Shown here: positions 17,901 through 24,814 of the stretch, piece after piece
Layout: each line of letters opens with the position of its first letter
How positions within the stretch are numbered: position 1 is the stretch's first letter
DNA from: Nostoc foliaceum FACHB-393
GTDB lineage: Bacteria > Cyanobacteriota > Cyanobacteriia > Cyanobacteriales > Nostocaceae
Assembly: GCF_014698505.1 (NCBI RefSeq)
Contig: NZ_JACJTD010000028.1
Span: 1-64,000, forward strand
Reading direction: 5' to 3'
DNA length: 64,000 nucleotides
Notes under the pieces: generated by a model
Database searches by the model: none
Told to the model about the DNA's origin: nothing
What the model saw: only the letters and a program-made list of their open reading frames with translations
Program-made: the position numbers and the translations under genes

Positions 17901-18074
17901 ATCATCTACCTTTCGGAAATAGACATTTATGAAGGCGAAATTTTTACTTCAGCAAGGACGTTAGCAGTTAGATATAGCAAGCAAAAGCTGTCTTTTATTC
18001 CTGTTTATCCTGAGTTAGTTAGATTTAATCGAATACTGACATTTGTGAAGCGTCGTTTGCAATCTCTAGCTTAG
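14967..18074 (+). CDS. Trypsin-like protease - NACHT NTPase - HEAT repeat protein
   Basis: A 1035-residue multidomain protein. Residues 1-215 are a trypsin-like serine protease with an intact triad: His41 (VTCHHV), Asp72 (VDIAIL) and Ser172 (GSSGG). Residues 305-480 are a NACHT-type STAND NTPase: Walker A ADPGMGKST (Lys325), Walker B CLLLLDALDEVP (Asp436, Asp439), and IICTSRIVGYGG as sensor. Helical NACHT-associated sequence follows, including LAQNPLLLSLLCSLY and FLHRTFQEYFTAYYL, then six near-identical 31-residue HEAT repeats (about 793-974) and a short tail. STAND proteins oligomerise on ligand binding; here the effector would be the protease and the HEAT array the sensor. This matches predicted conflict (immunity or cell-death) systems. 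Residues ~346-374 are repeat-derived. The stop codon lies inside a decayed glmS fragment. Confidence 0.88.
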   Translation: MSNYTLDELRESMVKILDSNGGTVGSGFIIRADGYLVTCHHVIYLLDALRVEYQGQVYAAEWCKEFSNLEVDIAILKIDVESAKAVPLINPKHLSTSVKVFGFPPAKKANFPEGFDVFAQSIRASAPLNVASTYTIKNQNGIKFNNPWNKLPPENSTFLSHQLDAKVESGSSGGAVLAEELGGVVGVIQCSKSDASYVIRWDNLLDSLDKLELEPEKNAVCNFLADIEEYFKDIKLFHTKEKIILKEQYIPIQVTLERKYKHEIETSWAYTEGEAEFKRLYAMKGFDEELQKRKEEETKRVVVDWEEAKKENQKIMVLADPGMGKSTLLRMETGLIAREEREKLRNLSPNPSPTRVGEQDTPLLTRGGGWGVRSKLGVNDVIFPLFLRLSDLAEAEGEIIDAIPRIIERDYPKTAKSIKDLLGEKLKNGKCLLLLDALDEVPQQYRLRLKERLNRFLKNYNCSIICTSRIVGYGGAFVDSAKEVEIVPFSQKQTEAYIQIWFKNAAGYIEDDSVSAEGLIVEIQKKPQIAGLAQNPLLLSLLCSLYQTKGLTLPARRAQVYKKAVDYMLSQWRDDNNRLSPENVIAKKKLLADLAYKFSSEGKEVFSRNELHKVIEESLNKQEIRDFRNQTTEELIKELSEADGIIQKLARKGEQYLFLHRTFQEYFTAYYLNETIENDKTDGIALAKKLFWGYDSHETLTLLASLMKNPMLLIEALFKEKDDIFRTLLLLAGRCIVEVQQNGEASGGISQKPKLIAEIINKIYKFWRRYPKAIFIESVVVALGKVNSQMSQKLIAALKDSESYVRYYAAEALGKIGNAEAVPELIAALKDSESDVRRYAASALGNIGAEAVPELIAALKDSESDVRRYVAEVLGKIGNAEAVPELIAALKDSESDVRRYAAEVLGKIGNAEAVPELIAALKDSESYVRYYAASALGKIGNAEAVPELIAALKDSESYVRCYAAEALGKIGNAEALNKIIYLSEIDIYEGEIFTSARTLAVRYSKQKLSFIPVYPELVRFNRILTFVKRRLQSLA
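16003..16086. repeat. Interspersed inverted repeat inserted in frame in the NACHT gene
   Basis: CCTCTCCCCCAACCCC on the left and GGGGCTGGGGGGTTAGG on the right form imperfect inverted ends around CCCCTACAAGGGTAGGGG. The word set matches the extragenic elements at 127-194 and 14207-14291. It encodes about residues 346-374 (NLSPNPSPTRVGE onward), between the Walker A helix and the next strand, and keeps the frame open. Confidence 0.75.
17346..17890 (+). repeat. Six 93-bp tandem repeats encoding HEAT units
   Basis: Units begin TTAATCGCCGC at 17346, 17439, 17529, 17622, 17715 and 17808. Spacing is 93 bp, except one 90-bp unit that lacks a codon. Each encodes ELIAALKDSES-VR-YAAEALGKIG-type HEAT sequence. 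Differences are concentrated in a few codons (SYVRYY / SDVRRY / SYVRCY), as expected from recent duplication or gene conversion. Confidence 0.95.
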
Positions 18075-18125
18075 GCTTCTTGAGCCTTAGAAAGCACCTT
18101 TTCATATACACTACCAGGAGCTGCG
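18061..18125 (-). pseudogene. Short decayed duplicate of an internal glmS segment
   Basis: 18061-18124 aligns with 19027-19090 inside glmS without gaps, about 55 of 64 positions being identical. On the minus strand it reads PGSVYEKVLSKAQEA, stop, ARD, against PGSVYEKVISNAQEAKARD in intact glmS, so a Lys codon has become a stop. The stop codon of the NACHT gene lies at its left edge. The copies are in direct orientation and flank the Uma2 gene plus the 3' end of glmS. Confidence 0.8.
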
Positions 18126-18157
18126 TAGGCGCAGCCCAACCTAAGCATCACTATTTT

Positions 18158-18733
18158 CTAACCAACATTACCCGCAGCTAAAACTTGTTCAACTGTCAGC
18201 ACTATTTTCGGGAAAGTTGCAGACACAATTTGCTGACTCCCGTTAAACTCTTTTTCCTCGTACAATCCCTCTGACAATAATAAAACTGTAATTTTTGACT
18301 CTATTGGATCTACAATCCAATATTCAGGAATCTCTAACGCTGCATATTCACAACGTTTATACCGATAATCGCGTTTCACTGAATCAGGACTGACAACTTC
18401 CACTACTAACATCGGCGCAGACTGACAAACAGCAGACTCATCAAGAAATTCCATCACCTGTTCAGCCGTGACAACATAAACATCAGGAAATCTTGACTTT
18501 CGCCATCCCATTCTTACCCCCGCCTCTCTAAAGCATAGCCAAGGTAAACTCAAGCCCTTGATTTCTGCCTCAAATGCCAGTTCAATGAATTTAGAAATCA
18601 GCAAATGTCTAAAAGGTGATGGATTCCTAAGTTCTAGTTTCCCATCCACCAGTTCATAACGGCTATCAGTACCATCGTCATAAGTAAGATATTCTTCAAA
18701 AGAGTATAAACGCTCTGTAGTTGTCTGTGTCAT
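18158..18733 (-). CDS. Uma2 family (DUF820) endonuclease-like protein
   Basis: A 191-residue, single-domain member of the Uma2 family. Key elements are YTFEEY-like opening (LYSFEEYLTYDDGTDSRYELVDGKL), WLCFREAGVRM, SRFPDVYVVTAEQ with the catalytic Asp of the PD-(D/E)XK fold, MLVVEVVSPDS with the E-x-(V/K) motif, DYRYKRCEYAALEIPEYWIVDP, and a final VEQVLAAGNV. This is the canonical complete form, unlike the coiled-coil-tailed copy at 4443. Biological function is not established for the family; a nuclease role is inferred from fold. It sits between the glmS fragment and intact glmS. Confidence 0.9.
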   Translation of the reverse strand: MTQTTTERLYSFEEYLTYDDGTDSRYELVDGKLELRNPSPFRHLLISKFIELAFEAEIKGLSLPWLCFREAGVRMGWRKSRFPDVYVVTAEQVMEFLDESAVCQSAPMLVVEVVSPDSVKRDYRYKRCEYAALEIPEYWIVDPIESKITVLLLSEGLYEEKEFNGSQQIVSATFPKIVLTVEQVLAAGNVG

Positions 18734-18820
18734 CGCGCTACTTTTAAATAAAGGGTTTTTTTGAGGTAGTCCTCAAAAAATTTGTAGTAGCGCCCAGACG
18801 CTACTACCTCTATTAATAAA

Positions 18821-20710
18821 CTATTCCACCGTTACAGACTTGGCCAAATTCCGGGGCTGATCGACATCCAAACCGCGACGGGCGGCAATATGATAAGCCA
18901 ATAATTGCAAAGGAACTACTGTCAGAATTGGAGAAAGTAATTCTTCCACATGAGAGACGGGAAGAAGATCGTTAAAGATTTCCGCAGCTTCGCCATCGTT
19001 GACGGGAGTCACGCCAATTAACCGAGAATCTCTAGCTTTGGCTTCTTGAGCATTAGAAATAACTTTTTCGTAAACACTACCAGGAATTGCGATCGCAACT
19101 ACTGGTACTTTCGCATCTAATAGAGCGATCGGGCCATGTTTCATCTCTCCAGCCGGATACCCTTCGGCGTGAATATAGCTGATTTCTTTTAATTTCAACG
19201 CCCCTTCCAAAGCAATAGGAAAGTTAATTCCCCTTCCCACAAAAATGAAATCTTGGGTTTCGGCGAATTCATGGGCTAGCTGTTCGGTTAAACGTTCCTG
19301 AGTTTCTAAAGTTGCCTCAATTTCTTTGGGAATCTGCCGCAACCCATTAATAATTTTCTCTAATGTATCTTTTGAAACTGTCTGGCGACGAGCAGCTAAA
19401 TCCAATGCCAAAGCATAAAATGCCATCAGTTGGGCGGTAAAAGTTTTTGTCGCCGCTACCCCAATTTCAATTCCCGCTAGGGTACTGATGATATGCGGTA
19501 CCATATCACCAAGGCTGCTTTCGGGGCGATTAGTAATGCCTAGTAGTCGCGCTTGATATTTAGGTTCTTTTCCTTGGCGACGTTCTTTTTCCATCGCCAA
19601 AGCTGCTAGGGTATCAGCGGTTTCGCCTGATTGGGTAACACCAATGATCAAAGTATTAGATGTCAAAGGTGATGGTGCATAGCGATACTCAGAAGCGTAA
19701 TGTACCTGAGTTGTAATTCCTGCTAATTGTTCGATTAAATATTTTCCTATTAATGCTGCGTGCCAACTTGTACCACAAGCGAGGATCTGAATTTGTTCTA
19801 AATCGGTGTATAAATCTCCAGGTAAACCAAGATTGATTGGCGATTCGGTAGATTCGCCTGGATTAAAGTAAGCGTCTAAACTAGCTCTGACTACCCCTGG
19901 TTGCTCATGGATTTCTTTGAGCATGAAGTGTTTGAACCCCTGCTTTTCTACCATTGCAGGATTGAAGTTGAGTAGCCGGGGTTGTTTTTTCAGCCTATCG
20001 CCAGCAAAATTGTAAATCTCAACGCCCAAAGGTGTGAGACGGGCAATCTCTCCATTTTCCAGAGGTAGCACTGCACGGGTGTAGGCAACGATCGCTGGCG
20101 TGTCAGATGCACAAAAGAACTCCCCTTGACCAAAACCAATTACCAAAGGTGCCTGTTGGCGGACAACAATCAATTCATCGGGGTAGTCAGCAGAAATAAC
20201 TGCAAGTGCAAACGCCCCGCGTAAGTGGTTAACGGCTTGACGAATTGCCTCTAGGAAGGGAGATGAGGCAGATGAAGGAGAAGAGGGGGGAAGATCCTTT
20301 AAAAATTCGGCTATGAGATGGGGAATGACTTCGGTATCGGTTTCAGAGCGAAATTCGTGTCCTTTTACTTTGAGTTCCTCGCGTAATTCGCGATAATTTT
20401 CGATAATGCCATTTTGCACTACCGCCACTCGCTTTGCCGTATCCAAATGGGGATGGGCGTTGTACTCTTCTGGTTTACCATGAGTTGCCCAGCGTGTGTG
20501 ACCAATACCAATTTGGGCAGGGGTTTCTATTTGTTCCAGTTTAGAACGCAGGTTATGCAGTTTGCCCTTTGCCCGTACACAATTAACCTCACCTTCCCAA
20601 ACAGTAGCGATTCCAGCCGAATCATAGCCCCTGTACTCCAGTTTTTCCAGCCCAGCTAGTAAAATGTCTGTCGCCGCTTGAGTGCCTATATATCCAACGA
20701 TTCCGCACAT
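18821..20710 (-). CDS. glmS: Glutamine-fructose-6-phosphate aminotransferase (isomerising)
   Basis: A 629-residue GlmS, which makes glucosamine-6-phosphate from fructose-6-phosphate and glutamine, the entry to peptidoglycan and LPS amino sugars. The N-terminal Ntn-type glutaminase starts at MCGIVGYIG with the nucleophile Cys2, and has GIGHTRWATHG and QNGIIENY. Two SIS domains follow: ILACGTSWHAALIGK and GVTQSGETADTLAA, then FVGRGINFPIALEGALKLKE with EGYPAGEMKHGPIAL. The C-terminus DVDQPRNLAKSVTVE is standard. Between EFLKDL and SPFLEAIRQ there is a small Ser/Pro-rich insert (PPSSPSSAS) coded by a purine-rich repeat-like stretch at about 20263-20293. No glmS ribozyme-like leader is apparent. 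Confidence 0.97.
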   Translation of the reverse strand: MCGIVGYIGTQAATDILLAGLEKLEYRGYDSAGIATVWEGEVNCVRAKGKLHNLRSKLEQIETPAQIGIGHTRWATHGKPEEYNAHPHLDTAKRVAVVQNGIIENYRELREELKVKGHEFRSETDTEVIPHLIAEFLKDLPPSSPSSASSPFLEAIRQAVNHLRGAFALAVISADYPDELIVVRQQAPLVIGFGQGEFFCASDTPAIVAYTRAVLPLENGEIARLTPLGVEIYNFAGDRLKKQPRLLNFNPAMVEKQGFKHFMLKEIHEQPGVVRASLDAYFNPGESTESPINLGLPGDLYTDLEQIQILACGTSWHAALIGKYLIEQLAGITTQVHYASEYRYAPSPLTSNTLIIGVTQSGETADTLAALAMEKERRQGKEPKYQARLLGITNRPESSLGDMVPHIISTLAGIEIGVAATKTFTAQLMAFYALALDLAARRQTVSKDTLEKIINGLRQIPKEIEATLETQERLTEQLAHEFAETQDFIFVGRGINFPIALEGALKLKEISYIHAEGYPAGEMKHGPIALLDAKVPVVAIAIPGSVYEKVISNAQEAKARDSRLIGVTPVNDGEAAEIFNDLLPVSHVEELLSPILTVVPLQLLAYHIAARRGLDVDQPRNLAKSVTVE

Positions 20711-21127
20711 TGTTCACACCACTTTTTTTCAGGATGATTAAATCCAGTATAGTGTTCACCACAAACTCGACGTTTTGCAAAGAAAAAAGGGAGTAATTAA
20801 CTCCCTCTACCACTAGGTATTGCTAAAGATGCTTGCTATAAAGAAACTTTAAAATTCTTGAACACTGAGTTCTGAGTTCTGAGTGCTGAGTGAAGAATCA
20901 AGAAATTGTTTTTTTGATTTACTTCTTTTGCCTCAGGACTCAAGACTCTGAACTCAGCGAGAACTCTGAACGGAGGCTTTCTTCGATGGTCTGTATCACT
21001 GCAAAGAGGTGCAAAGGCTTGCGCCTCTTCCTTGAGTCCGAAGGATACAAGGCAACAGTTCTGGAAGAACGGTTGGGCAGTAGACCTGCATCGCGATCAG
21101 GAGTTCGGTGACTCAGCACTGAGCTTT
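20711..21127. other. Gap between psaC and glmS with short repeat words
   Basis: About 417 nt. It contains runs of GTTCTGAG / GTGCTGAG and opposed CTCAGAAC-like words (20866-20970), and a stretch rich in TCCTTCGGACTC-type repeat sequence (about 21020-21060). Several short open frames cross it, but none has coding character. As psaC and glmS run in the same direction, the glmS promoter and the psaC terminator should be here. Confidence 0.45.
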
Positions 21128-21373
21128 TTAGTAAGCCAGACCCATACTGCGAGTTGTTTCAGCGCCCAGGTAAACCCGGATGCTCAAAAAGTCAGTGGGA
21201 CAAGCGGTTTCGCAGCGCTTACAGCCCACGCAGTCTTCTGTACGGGGTGAAGAGGCAATTTGAGCAGCTTTACAGCCATCCCAAGGAACCATCTCTAGTA
21301 CATCAGTAGGGCAAGCGCGGACGCATTGGGTACAGCCAATGCAGGTATCGTAGATTTTTACGGTATGAGACAT
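21128..21373 (-). CDS. psaC: Photosystem I iron-sulfur subunit PsaC
   Basis: An 81-residue PsaC, the stromal photosystem I protein that carries the terminal [4Fe-4S] clusters FA and FB and passes electrons to ferredoxin. Both cluster motifs are complete: CIGCTQCVRACP and CVGCKRCETACP. The C-terminus SIRVYLGAETTRSMGLAY is canonical for binding the PsaA/PsaB core. A good ribosome site (AAGGAG) lies 11 nt upstream of the ATG. It is monocistronic by context, with a long AT-rich leader on its 5' side. Confidence 0.99.
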   Translation of the reverse strand: MSHTVKIYDTCIGCTQCVRACPTDVLEMVPWDGCKAAQIASSPRTEDCVGCKRCETACPTDFLSIRVYLGAETTRSMGLAY

Positions 21374-21384
21374 TGAAAAAGCCG

Positions 21385-21390
21385 CTCCTT
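21385..21390 (-). promoter_or_regulatory. Ribosome binding site of psaC
   Basis: AAGGAG on the minus strand, 11 nt before the psaC ATG at 21373. Confidence 0.6.
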
Positions 21391-21818
21391 CCGAGTGTTC
21401 TTCTCTGCGAAAGAATCATAATCAACGCATAGTTTACCGCAGTGGTTGATAGGCCGTAATCAAAAGGCTACATAACTTCAAACAATGTAATGAGCACCCT
21501 TGATCAGTTGTTTTTCCGAGATCGTCTCTCTTGCCCTATTAATCAGCAACATCATAGAAGCGTATTTACCCCACTGACGTATCATGATGGGGTTTAATCG
21601 TAAAGACTAATGAAACAAAAATCAATCTACAAGACTAAATGCGAAAGTTATCTATGCTACTTATTGATTGGCAACTATATATCGTCAAATAGAGCCAATT
21701 TATAATTTAATGTTAACTTTCCATCAAAATTCCCAAATTAACTATAGCGGTAATAATCTGATGATTGCGATCGCTATTACTGCCAAATACCACAGATGAT
21801 CAATTTAGAAGCTGCTTT
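21391..21818. other. psaC upstream region without a gene
   Basis: About 430 nt of AT-rich sequence, including one HIP1 site (GCGATCGC, about 21767). It must hold the psaC promoter, but I could not single out a convincing -35/-10 pair. No open frame of interest. Confidence 0.4.
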
Positions 21819-21941
21819 TTATGATCGCGTTGCTGTCAACAGACGATGCCTTCGGCAAGGCTTCGCCAACGCAATCAGCAATTTTAAGCGATCGCTCACC
21901 GATAACTTGTATATTTGACTTTTTAAATCTACCAAACTCAT
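21819..21941 (-). pseudogene. Truncated antitoxin-like gene interrupted by a dispersed repeat
   Basis: A 40-codon frame, 18 nt after the 78-residue antitoxin-like gene on the same strand. It starts MSLVDLKSQIYKLSVSDRL followed by KLLIAL, the first helices of small 'addiction module component'-like proteins (LSxxDRLxLLxAL). It then runs into repeat sequence (GCGTTGGCGAAGCCTTGCCG, on the minus strand), giving an unrelated basic tail. Expected family length is 65-80 residues, so it is most likely broken by the repeat. Confidence 0.5.
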
Positions 21942-21959
21942 AATTTTTACTTTTCCAGA

Positions 21960-22196
21960 TCAGAGGATTTCTGAAATTGCAAATTCATCAGTTATAGCAG
22001 TAATTTCTGTTGGAATCTTTACCTCATTAGCTATCACGTCCAGTTGGTCTTCTGAATTTTCCACATCAGCCAAATTATCTTTTTTATACTCACTTTCTCG
22101 GATTTGTCGAGCAATACTTTCTAGCAGCCAAAGTTGTTCTTCTACAGACAAGGCACGGACGGAGCGCTCAATTTCTAGTAAATTCGGTGATATCAT
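21960..22196 (-). CDS. Small antitoxin-like protein
   Basis: A 78-residue acidic protein. Its N-terminal half, IERSVRALSVEEQLWLLESIARQIRES, has the LSxEEQLxLLExIA helix pair found in short antitoxins of cyanobacterial type II modules. The C-terminal half is acidic and probably disordered, as expected for a toxin-wrapping tail. No toxin gene (PIN, RelE or similar) is adjacent: downstream is only the truncated antitoxin-like frame. So this may be an orphan. Confidence in function is low. Confidence 0.5.
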   Translation of the reverse strand: MISPNLLEIERSVRALSVEEQLWLLESIARQIRESEYKKDNLADVENSEDQLDVIANEVKIPTEITAITDEFAISEIL

Positions 22197-22397
22197 TTTG
22201 CTTCTGATTCCAAGCAGGGCGTATTTTTCAAAGATATGGTCTATCTGGTTAACTAGAGTATCGCAAATCCCGCATCATTTTCTCCAAGTTTATCTTTTCA
22301 CAAATCAAATGAGATTGCTATAAATAACTAAAAGCCAGTTTTATGACTTTTTAATTAGGTATTCCTGCTGAAGCAAAATGTACGCTAAACTGACTAC

Positions 22398-22766
22398 ATG
22401 AATTACGAAACAGCTCGGAAACTCCTCATAGATCAGACAATCACAACCGAGGAAAACCCAGATGCGCTGTTAACGCGTATGAAACAGGGGAAACCACCGG
22501 TACCCGGTCAGATCACCTCAATTTTGTTGGCATTGAAAGTGGTGTTTGAAGCCCTCAAAGATGCAAAGAGCCTAGACCGAGAACTGGCTTTGGCCCTTTA
22601 TCAGTTAAGTATTAAGGCGCAACAGCTATTTGCCGCAGGGCGTAAAGCCGGGATAGATTGGCCACCACTACTGAAGGAAGATTTATTACGAATTTCCTTA
22701 GCATCTGAAAGTATCTTTTCGGGTATATGGCAGACCCTCTCTCCTATGGGATTGGGGAAGTTGTAG
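22398..22766 (+). CDS. Conserved cyanobacterial protein of unknown function
   Basis: A 122-residue, soluble, mainly helical protein, starting MNYETARKLLIDQTITTEE. Features include PDALLTRMKQGKPPVPGQITSI, SLDRELALALYQLSIKAQQLF and AGRKAGIDWPPLLKEDLLRIS. I recall it as widely conserved in filamentous cyanobacteria. Some database entries name such proteins 'dethiobiotin synthetase', but there is no P-loop here, so I do not use that name. It stands alone between minus-strand genes. Function unknown. Confidence 0.7.
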   Translation: MNYETARKLLIDQTITTEENPDALLTRMKQGKPPVPGQITSILLALKVVFEALKDAKSLDRELALALYQLSIKAQQLFAAGRKAGIDWPPLLKEDLLRISLASESIFSGIWQTLSPMGLGKL

Positions 22767-22871
22767 AACACCAATTCAGTAATATTTAAATGAGAAGAGA
22801 TGAGTGGGGCAAAGGGGATGAGGGGACAAGGCAGACACGGGGAATAACCAATGCCCAATGCCCAACGCCCA

Positions 22872-23504
22872 TTACCGAATTTGCAGTTCACTTTCTAACT
22901 TGTCTAAGTCAGTTTTGAGCAAAACTGTCATTTGACCGGTAAAAGCTTTGCCAGTCTTGGGTTGGGCAATTTCCACCCAATATACATAGCGATCGCCTAC
23001 TCGTAATTCTCCCTTTAAAGCTTCCCGAATTGGAGTTTTGGCAAGACGCGCCGAGTTAACTACCTTTTGGTTGGGATACTGATACACGACTTGGGCGCGA
23101 TCGTAGTCTTGATAAATCTCCAAGCCATAAATCACCCGCAAGGATTCTTGGAGACGGGCAAATGTCATCCCGTTAATGGCATCATACATAGAAATTCGCT
23201 CACTCCGAATTCTGCCACGGTCTTTGGAAAATTCCACCCTACCGGGAGGCAATACCGACGCTTGAAAAGTGAAACGTTGGGCAGCAGTATCACTCTTTTG
23301 CACAAATAATTGCTCCCCACTTCTGGGACGGAGTGTGGGATGGGCTTTAATCCAGGTGCCTACTTCCTCTGTACTTTGCCCTGGTAAAGCATTGGCTTGG
23401 GAATTAAAAAGCGTTCCCACACACATCGCGGGCACTAGAGAAAAAGGCAAAATCAGACAGTTAAGTAGAGATTTTTTGAGCATTTTGCTGTTCAGGATTT
23501 TCAT
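22872..23504 (-). CDS. Secreted or periplasmic conserved hypothetical protein
   Basis: A 210-residue protein with a signal peptide: basic start, hydrophobic core (LLNCLILPFSLVPAMCVGTLF) and a likely cleavage near SQANA-LPG. The ATG at 23504 or the internal ATG at 23483 (MLKKSLLN) could start it. The mature part has EVGTWIKAHPTLRPRSGEQL, ISMYDAINGMTFARLQESLRV and a C-terminal beta-rich segment (VGDRYVYWVEIAQP). It resembles proteins conserved in cyanobacteria without known role. No catalytic motif is visible. Confidence 0.7.
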   Translation of the reverse strand: MKILNSKMLKKSLLNCLILPFSLVPAMCVGTLFNSQANALPGQSTEEVGTWIKAHPTLRPRSGEQLFVQKSDTAAQRFTFQASVLPPGRVEFSKDRGRIRSERISMYDAINGMTFARLQESLRVIYGLEIYQDYDRAQVVYQYPNQKVVNSARLAKTPIREALKGELRVGDRYVYWVEIAQPKTGKAFTGQMTVLLKTDLDKLESELQIR

Positions 23505-23671
23505 GGAAATTTGCCCATTAGGTAGTAACCATAGTCTTCCCGTTTTTCAGCAAGATTATTTCAAGTGTCAACTCAACTTAAGACATCAGGGATCTTACTT
23601 ATTCTCTCGTTCATAATGCTCTGGCTGATTAGGGGCTGCTACCTCTAATTAGACATTGAGTCAGAGCCGAA

Positions 23672-23809
23672 CGCCTGAAAGCAACGATCATAGTTGACCT
23701 AAACCCAGCTATCAAAGTATTTCAAACCTTCAGGCATCATGCGGCCTTTCTCTCGAAATCGGTGGTATATCTTTTTAGCTTTACCGTCCTTAAATCGCTC
23801 AATCACCAT
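23672..23809 (-). pseudogene. Broken DUF3303 family gene
   Basis: From ATG 23809 the minus strand reads MVIERFKDGKAKKIYHRF, REKGRMMPEGLKYFDSWV, then TAG (23699-23701), then VNYDRCFQ before similarity ends. This matches the start of DUF3303, a ~90-residue dimeric alpha-beta barrel-like family of unknown function, in which SWVE-x-N-x-DRCFQ is typical. Here a nonsense codon replaces Glu and the second half is lost. Confidence 0.7.
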
Positions 23810-23865
23810 AAATAAAATTTTGTCTCCTTGCTCACACTCGAATTACTTTAAGCGGACATGATGTA

Positions 23866-23902
23866 AAACCGTGTCCTATTTGGGGCGAATAAGACACGGT
23901 TT
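23866..23902 (-). terminator. Candidate Rho-independent terminator of the zinc-ribbon protein gene
   Basis: Arms AAACCGTGTC (23866-23875) and GACACGGTTT (23893-23902), extendable by CTATT/AATAA pairing, with a T-rich tail on the minus strand. It lies 70 nt after the stop codon of the minus-strand gene at 23972. Confidence 0.55.
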
Positions 23903-23971
23903 CATAGAAGTATTTAGTTATAATATTTACAAAAATCAAAGTAAGATTTGATTTATACCAAGGTATTCCAT

Positions 23972-24358
23972 TTACTGAGTTTTGTTTTCTGGTTTATTAA
24001 CTTTCTCTGTTGTGGGAAAAATTTGGTTATCGTAGTTTGTCCTTTCTTGAGTCAGGGCGATCGCACTAAAGAAAATGGCACTTCCTACAGCCAAGGCTAC
24101 CATAGGACGCTTGAGCAAGACAAAATCTCTGATAATCCTAGCTAAAGGTCGGCTTTGCCGACGTAGCGCCGAAGACATCATCAATTGTCTCCAAGTAAAC
24201 GGATCGCGGACATAATGACCGCTTTGGCAAACTACTAGCCGTTCCTGGCAATAGGGACAGCAAAACAAGCCCATGCGAGTTTTAACTGGTTTGGGCGTAG
24301 CATTTCTTTGGCAAATTGGGCAAGTAACATAATGATTATCAAAGGTGTGTATATTCAT
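23972..24358 (-). CDS. Zinc-ribbon and membrane-anchor hypothetical protein
   Basis: A 128-residue protein. The N-terminal ~50 residues contain two CxxC knuckles (CPIC at about 13-16 and CCPYC at about 33-37), a zinc-ribbon arrangement, plus CQSGHYVRDP. A basic stretch (LRRQSRPLARII) precedes one hydrophobic helix (VALAVGSAIFFSAIAL, about 90-105), and the tail is polar. This suggests an inner- or thylakoid-membrane protein with a cytosolic metal-binding head. No function is known to me. Confidence 0.6.
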   Translation of the reverse strand: MNIHTFDNHYVTCPICQRNATPKPVKTRMGLFCCPYCQERLVVCQSGHYVRDPFTWRQLMMSSALRRQSRPLARIIRDFVLLKRPMVALAVGSAIFFSAIALTQERTNYDNQIFPTTEKVNKPENKTQ

Positions 24359-24814
24359 TTACCTCGTCCGCCTAGTCCATTTACTCGCTCTATAACAATA
24401 GCTATATTGAATTGGGATCAATGTGTGGTCTGAAATCAGCCATAAATCACACATACATTGTATTACTACCAAAGATGGCTCAATGGTCGCAACACGAGTA
24501 TAACTAGATTTCGGCAAGGATGACTCCTTGTTAATGTTTGCGGGTGCGTCCACCCAGCCGACAAAAACTCTGTTATCTCTAGAAAGAATAGCGTTGGCGC
24601 TCACTCGCACCCTACTAGCTATAGTTGACCCTCAAATAACAATTGTCTCCCATTTAACCATTCTCCCCACAAAAATTTTGCACAACGACATTTTTTGCTA
24701 AAGGTTTGTAAATCAAGCAAATAAAGTCTACTTGTCTGGTTGCTAAATAATGGCTCACAATGAGAAGTAACAGATAAAAATTTAAATTTTTTCTTACATT
24801 TACCCCGCCTCTCA
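24359..24814. other. Divergent leader region without a convincing gene
   Basis: 456 nt between the zinc-ribbon gene (minus) and the ClC gene (plus). Two minus-strand open frames (24359-24610 and 24619-24834) lack ribosome sites and any family pattern; the second overlaps the ClC start. They are not called. Promoters for both flanking genes should be here. Confidence 0.4.

Noticed and set aside
20711..20830. glmS ribozyme or riboswitch upstream of glmS
   Set aside because: No glmS ribozyme-like core is visible, and the element is not expected in cyanobacteria.
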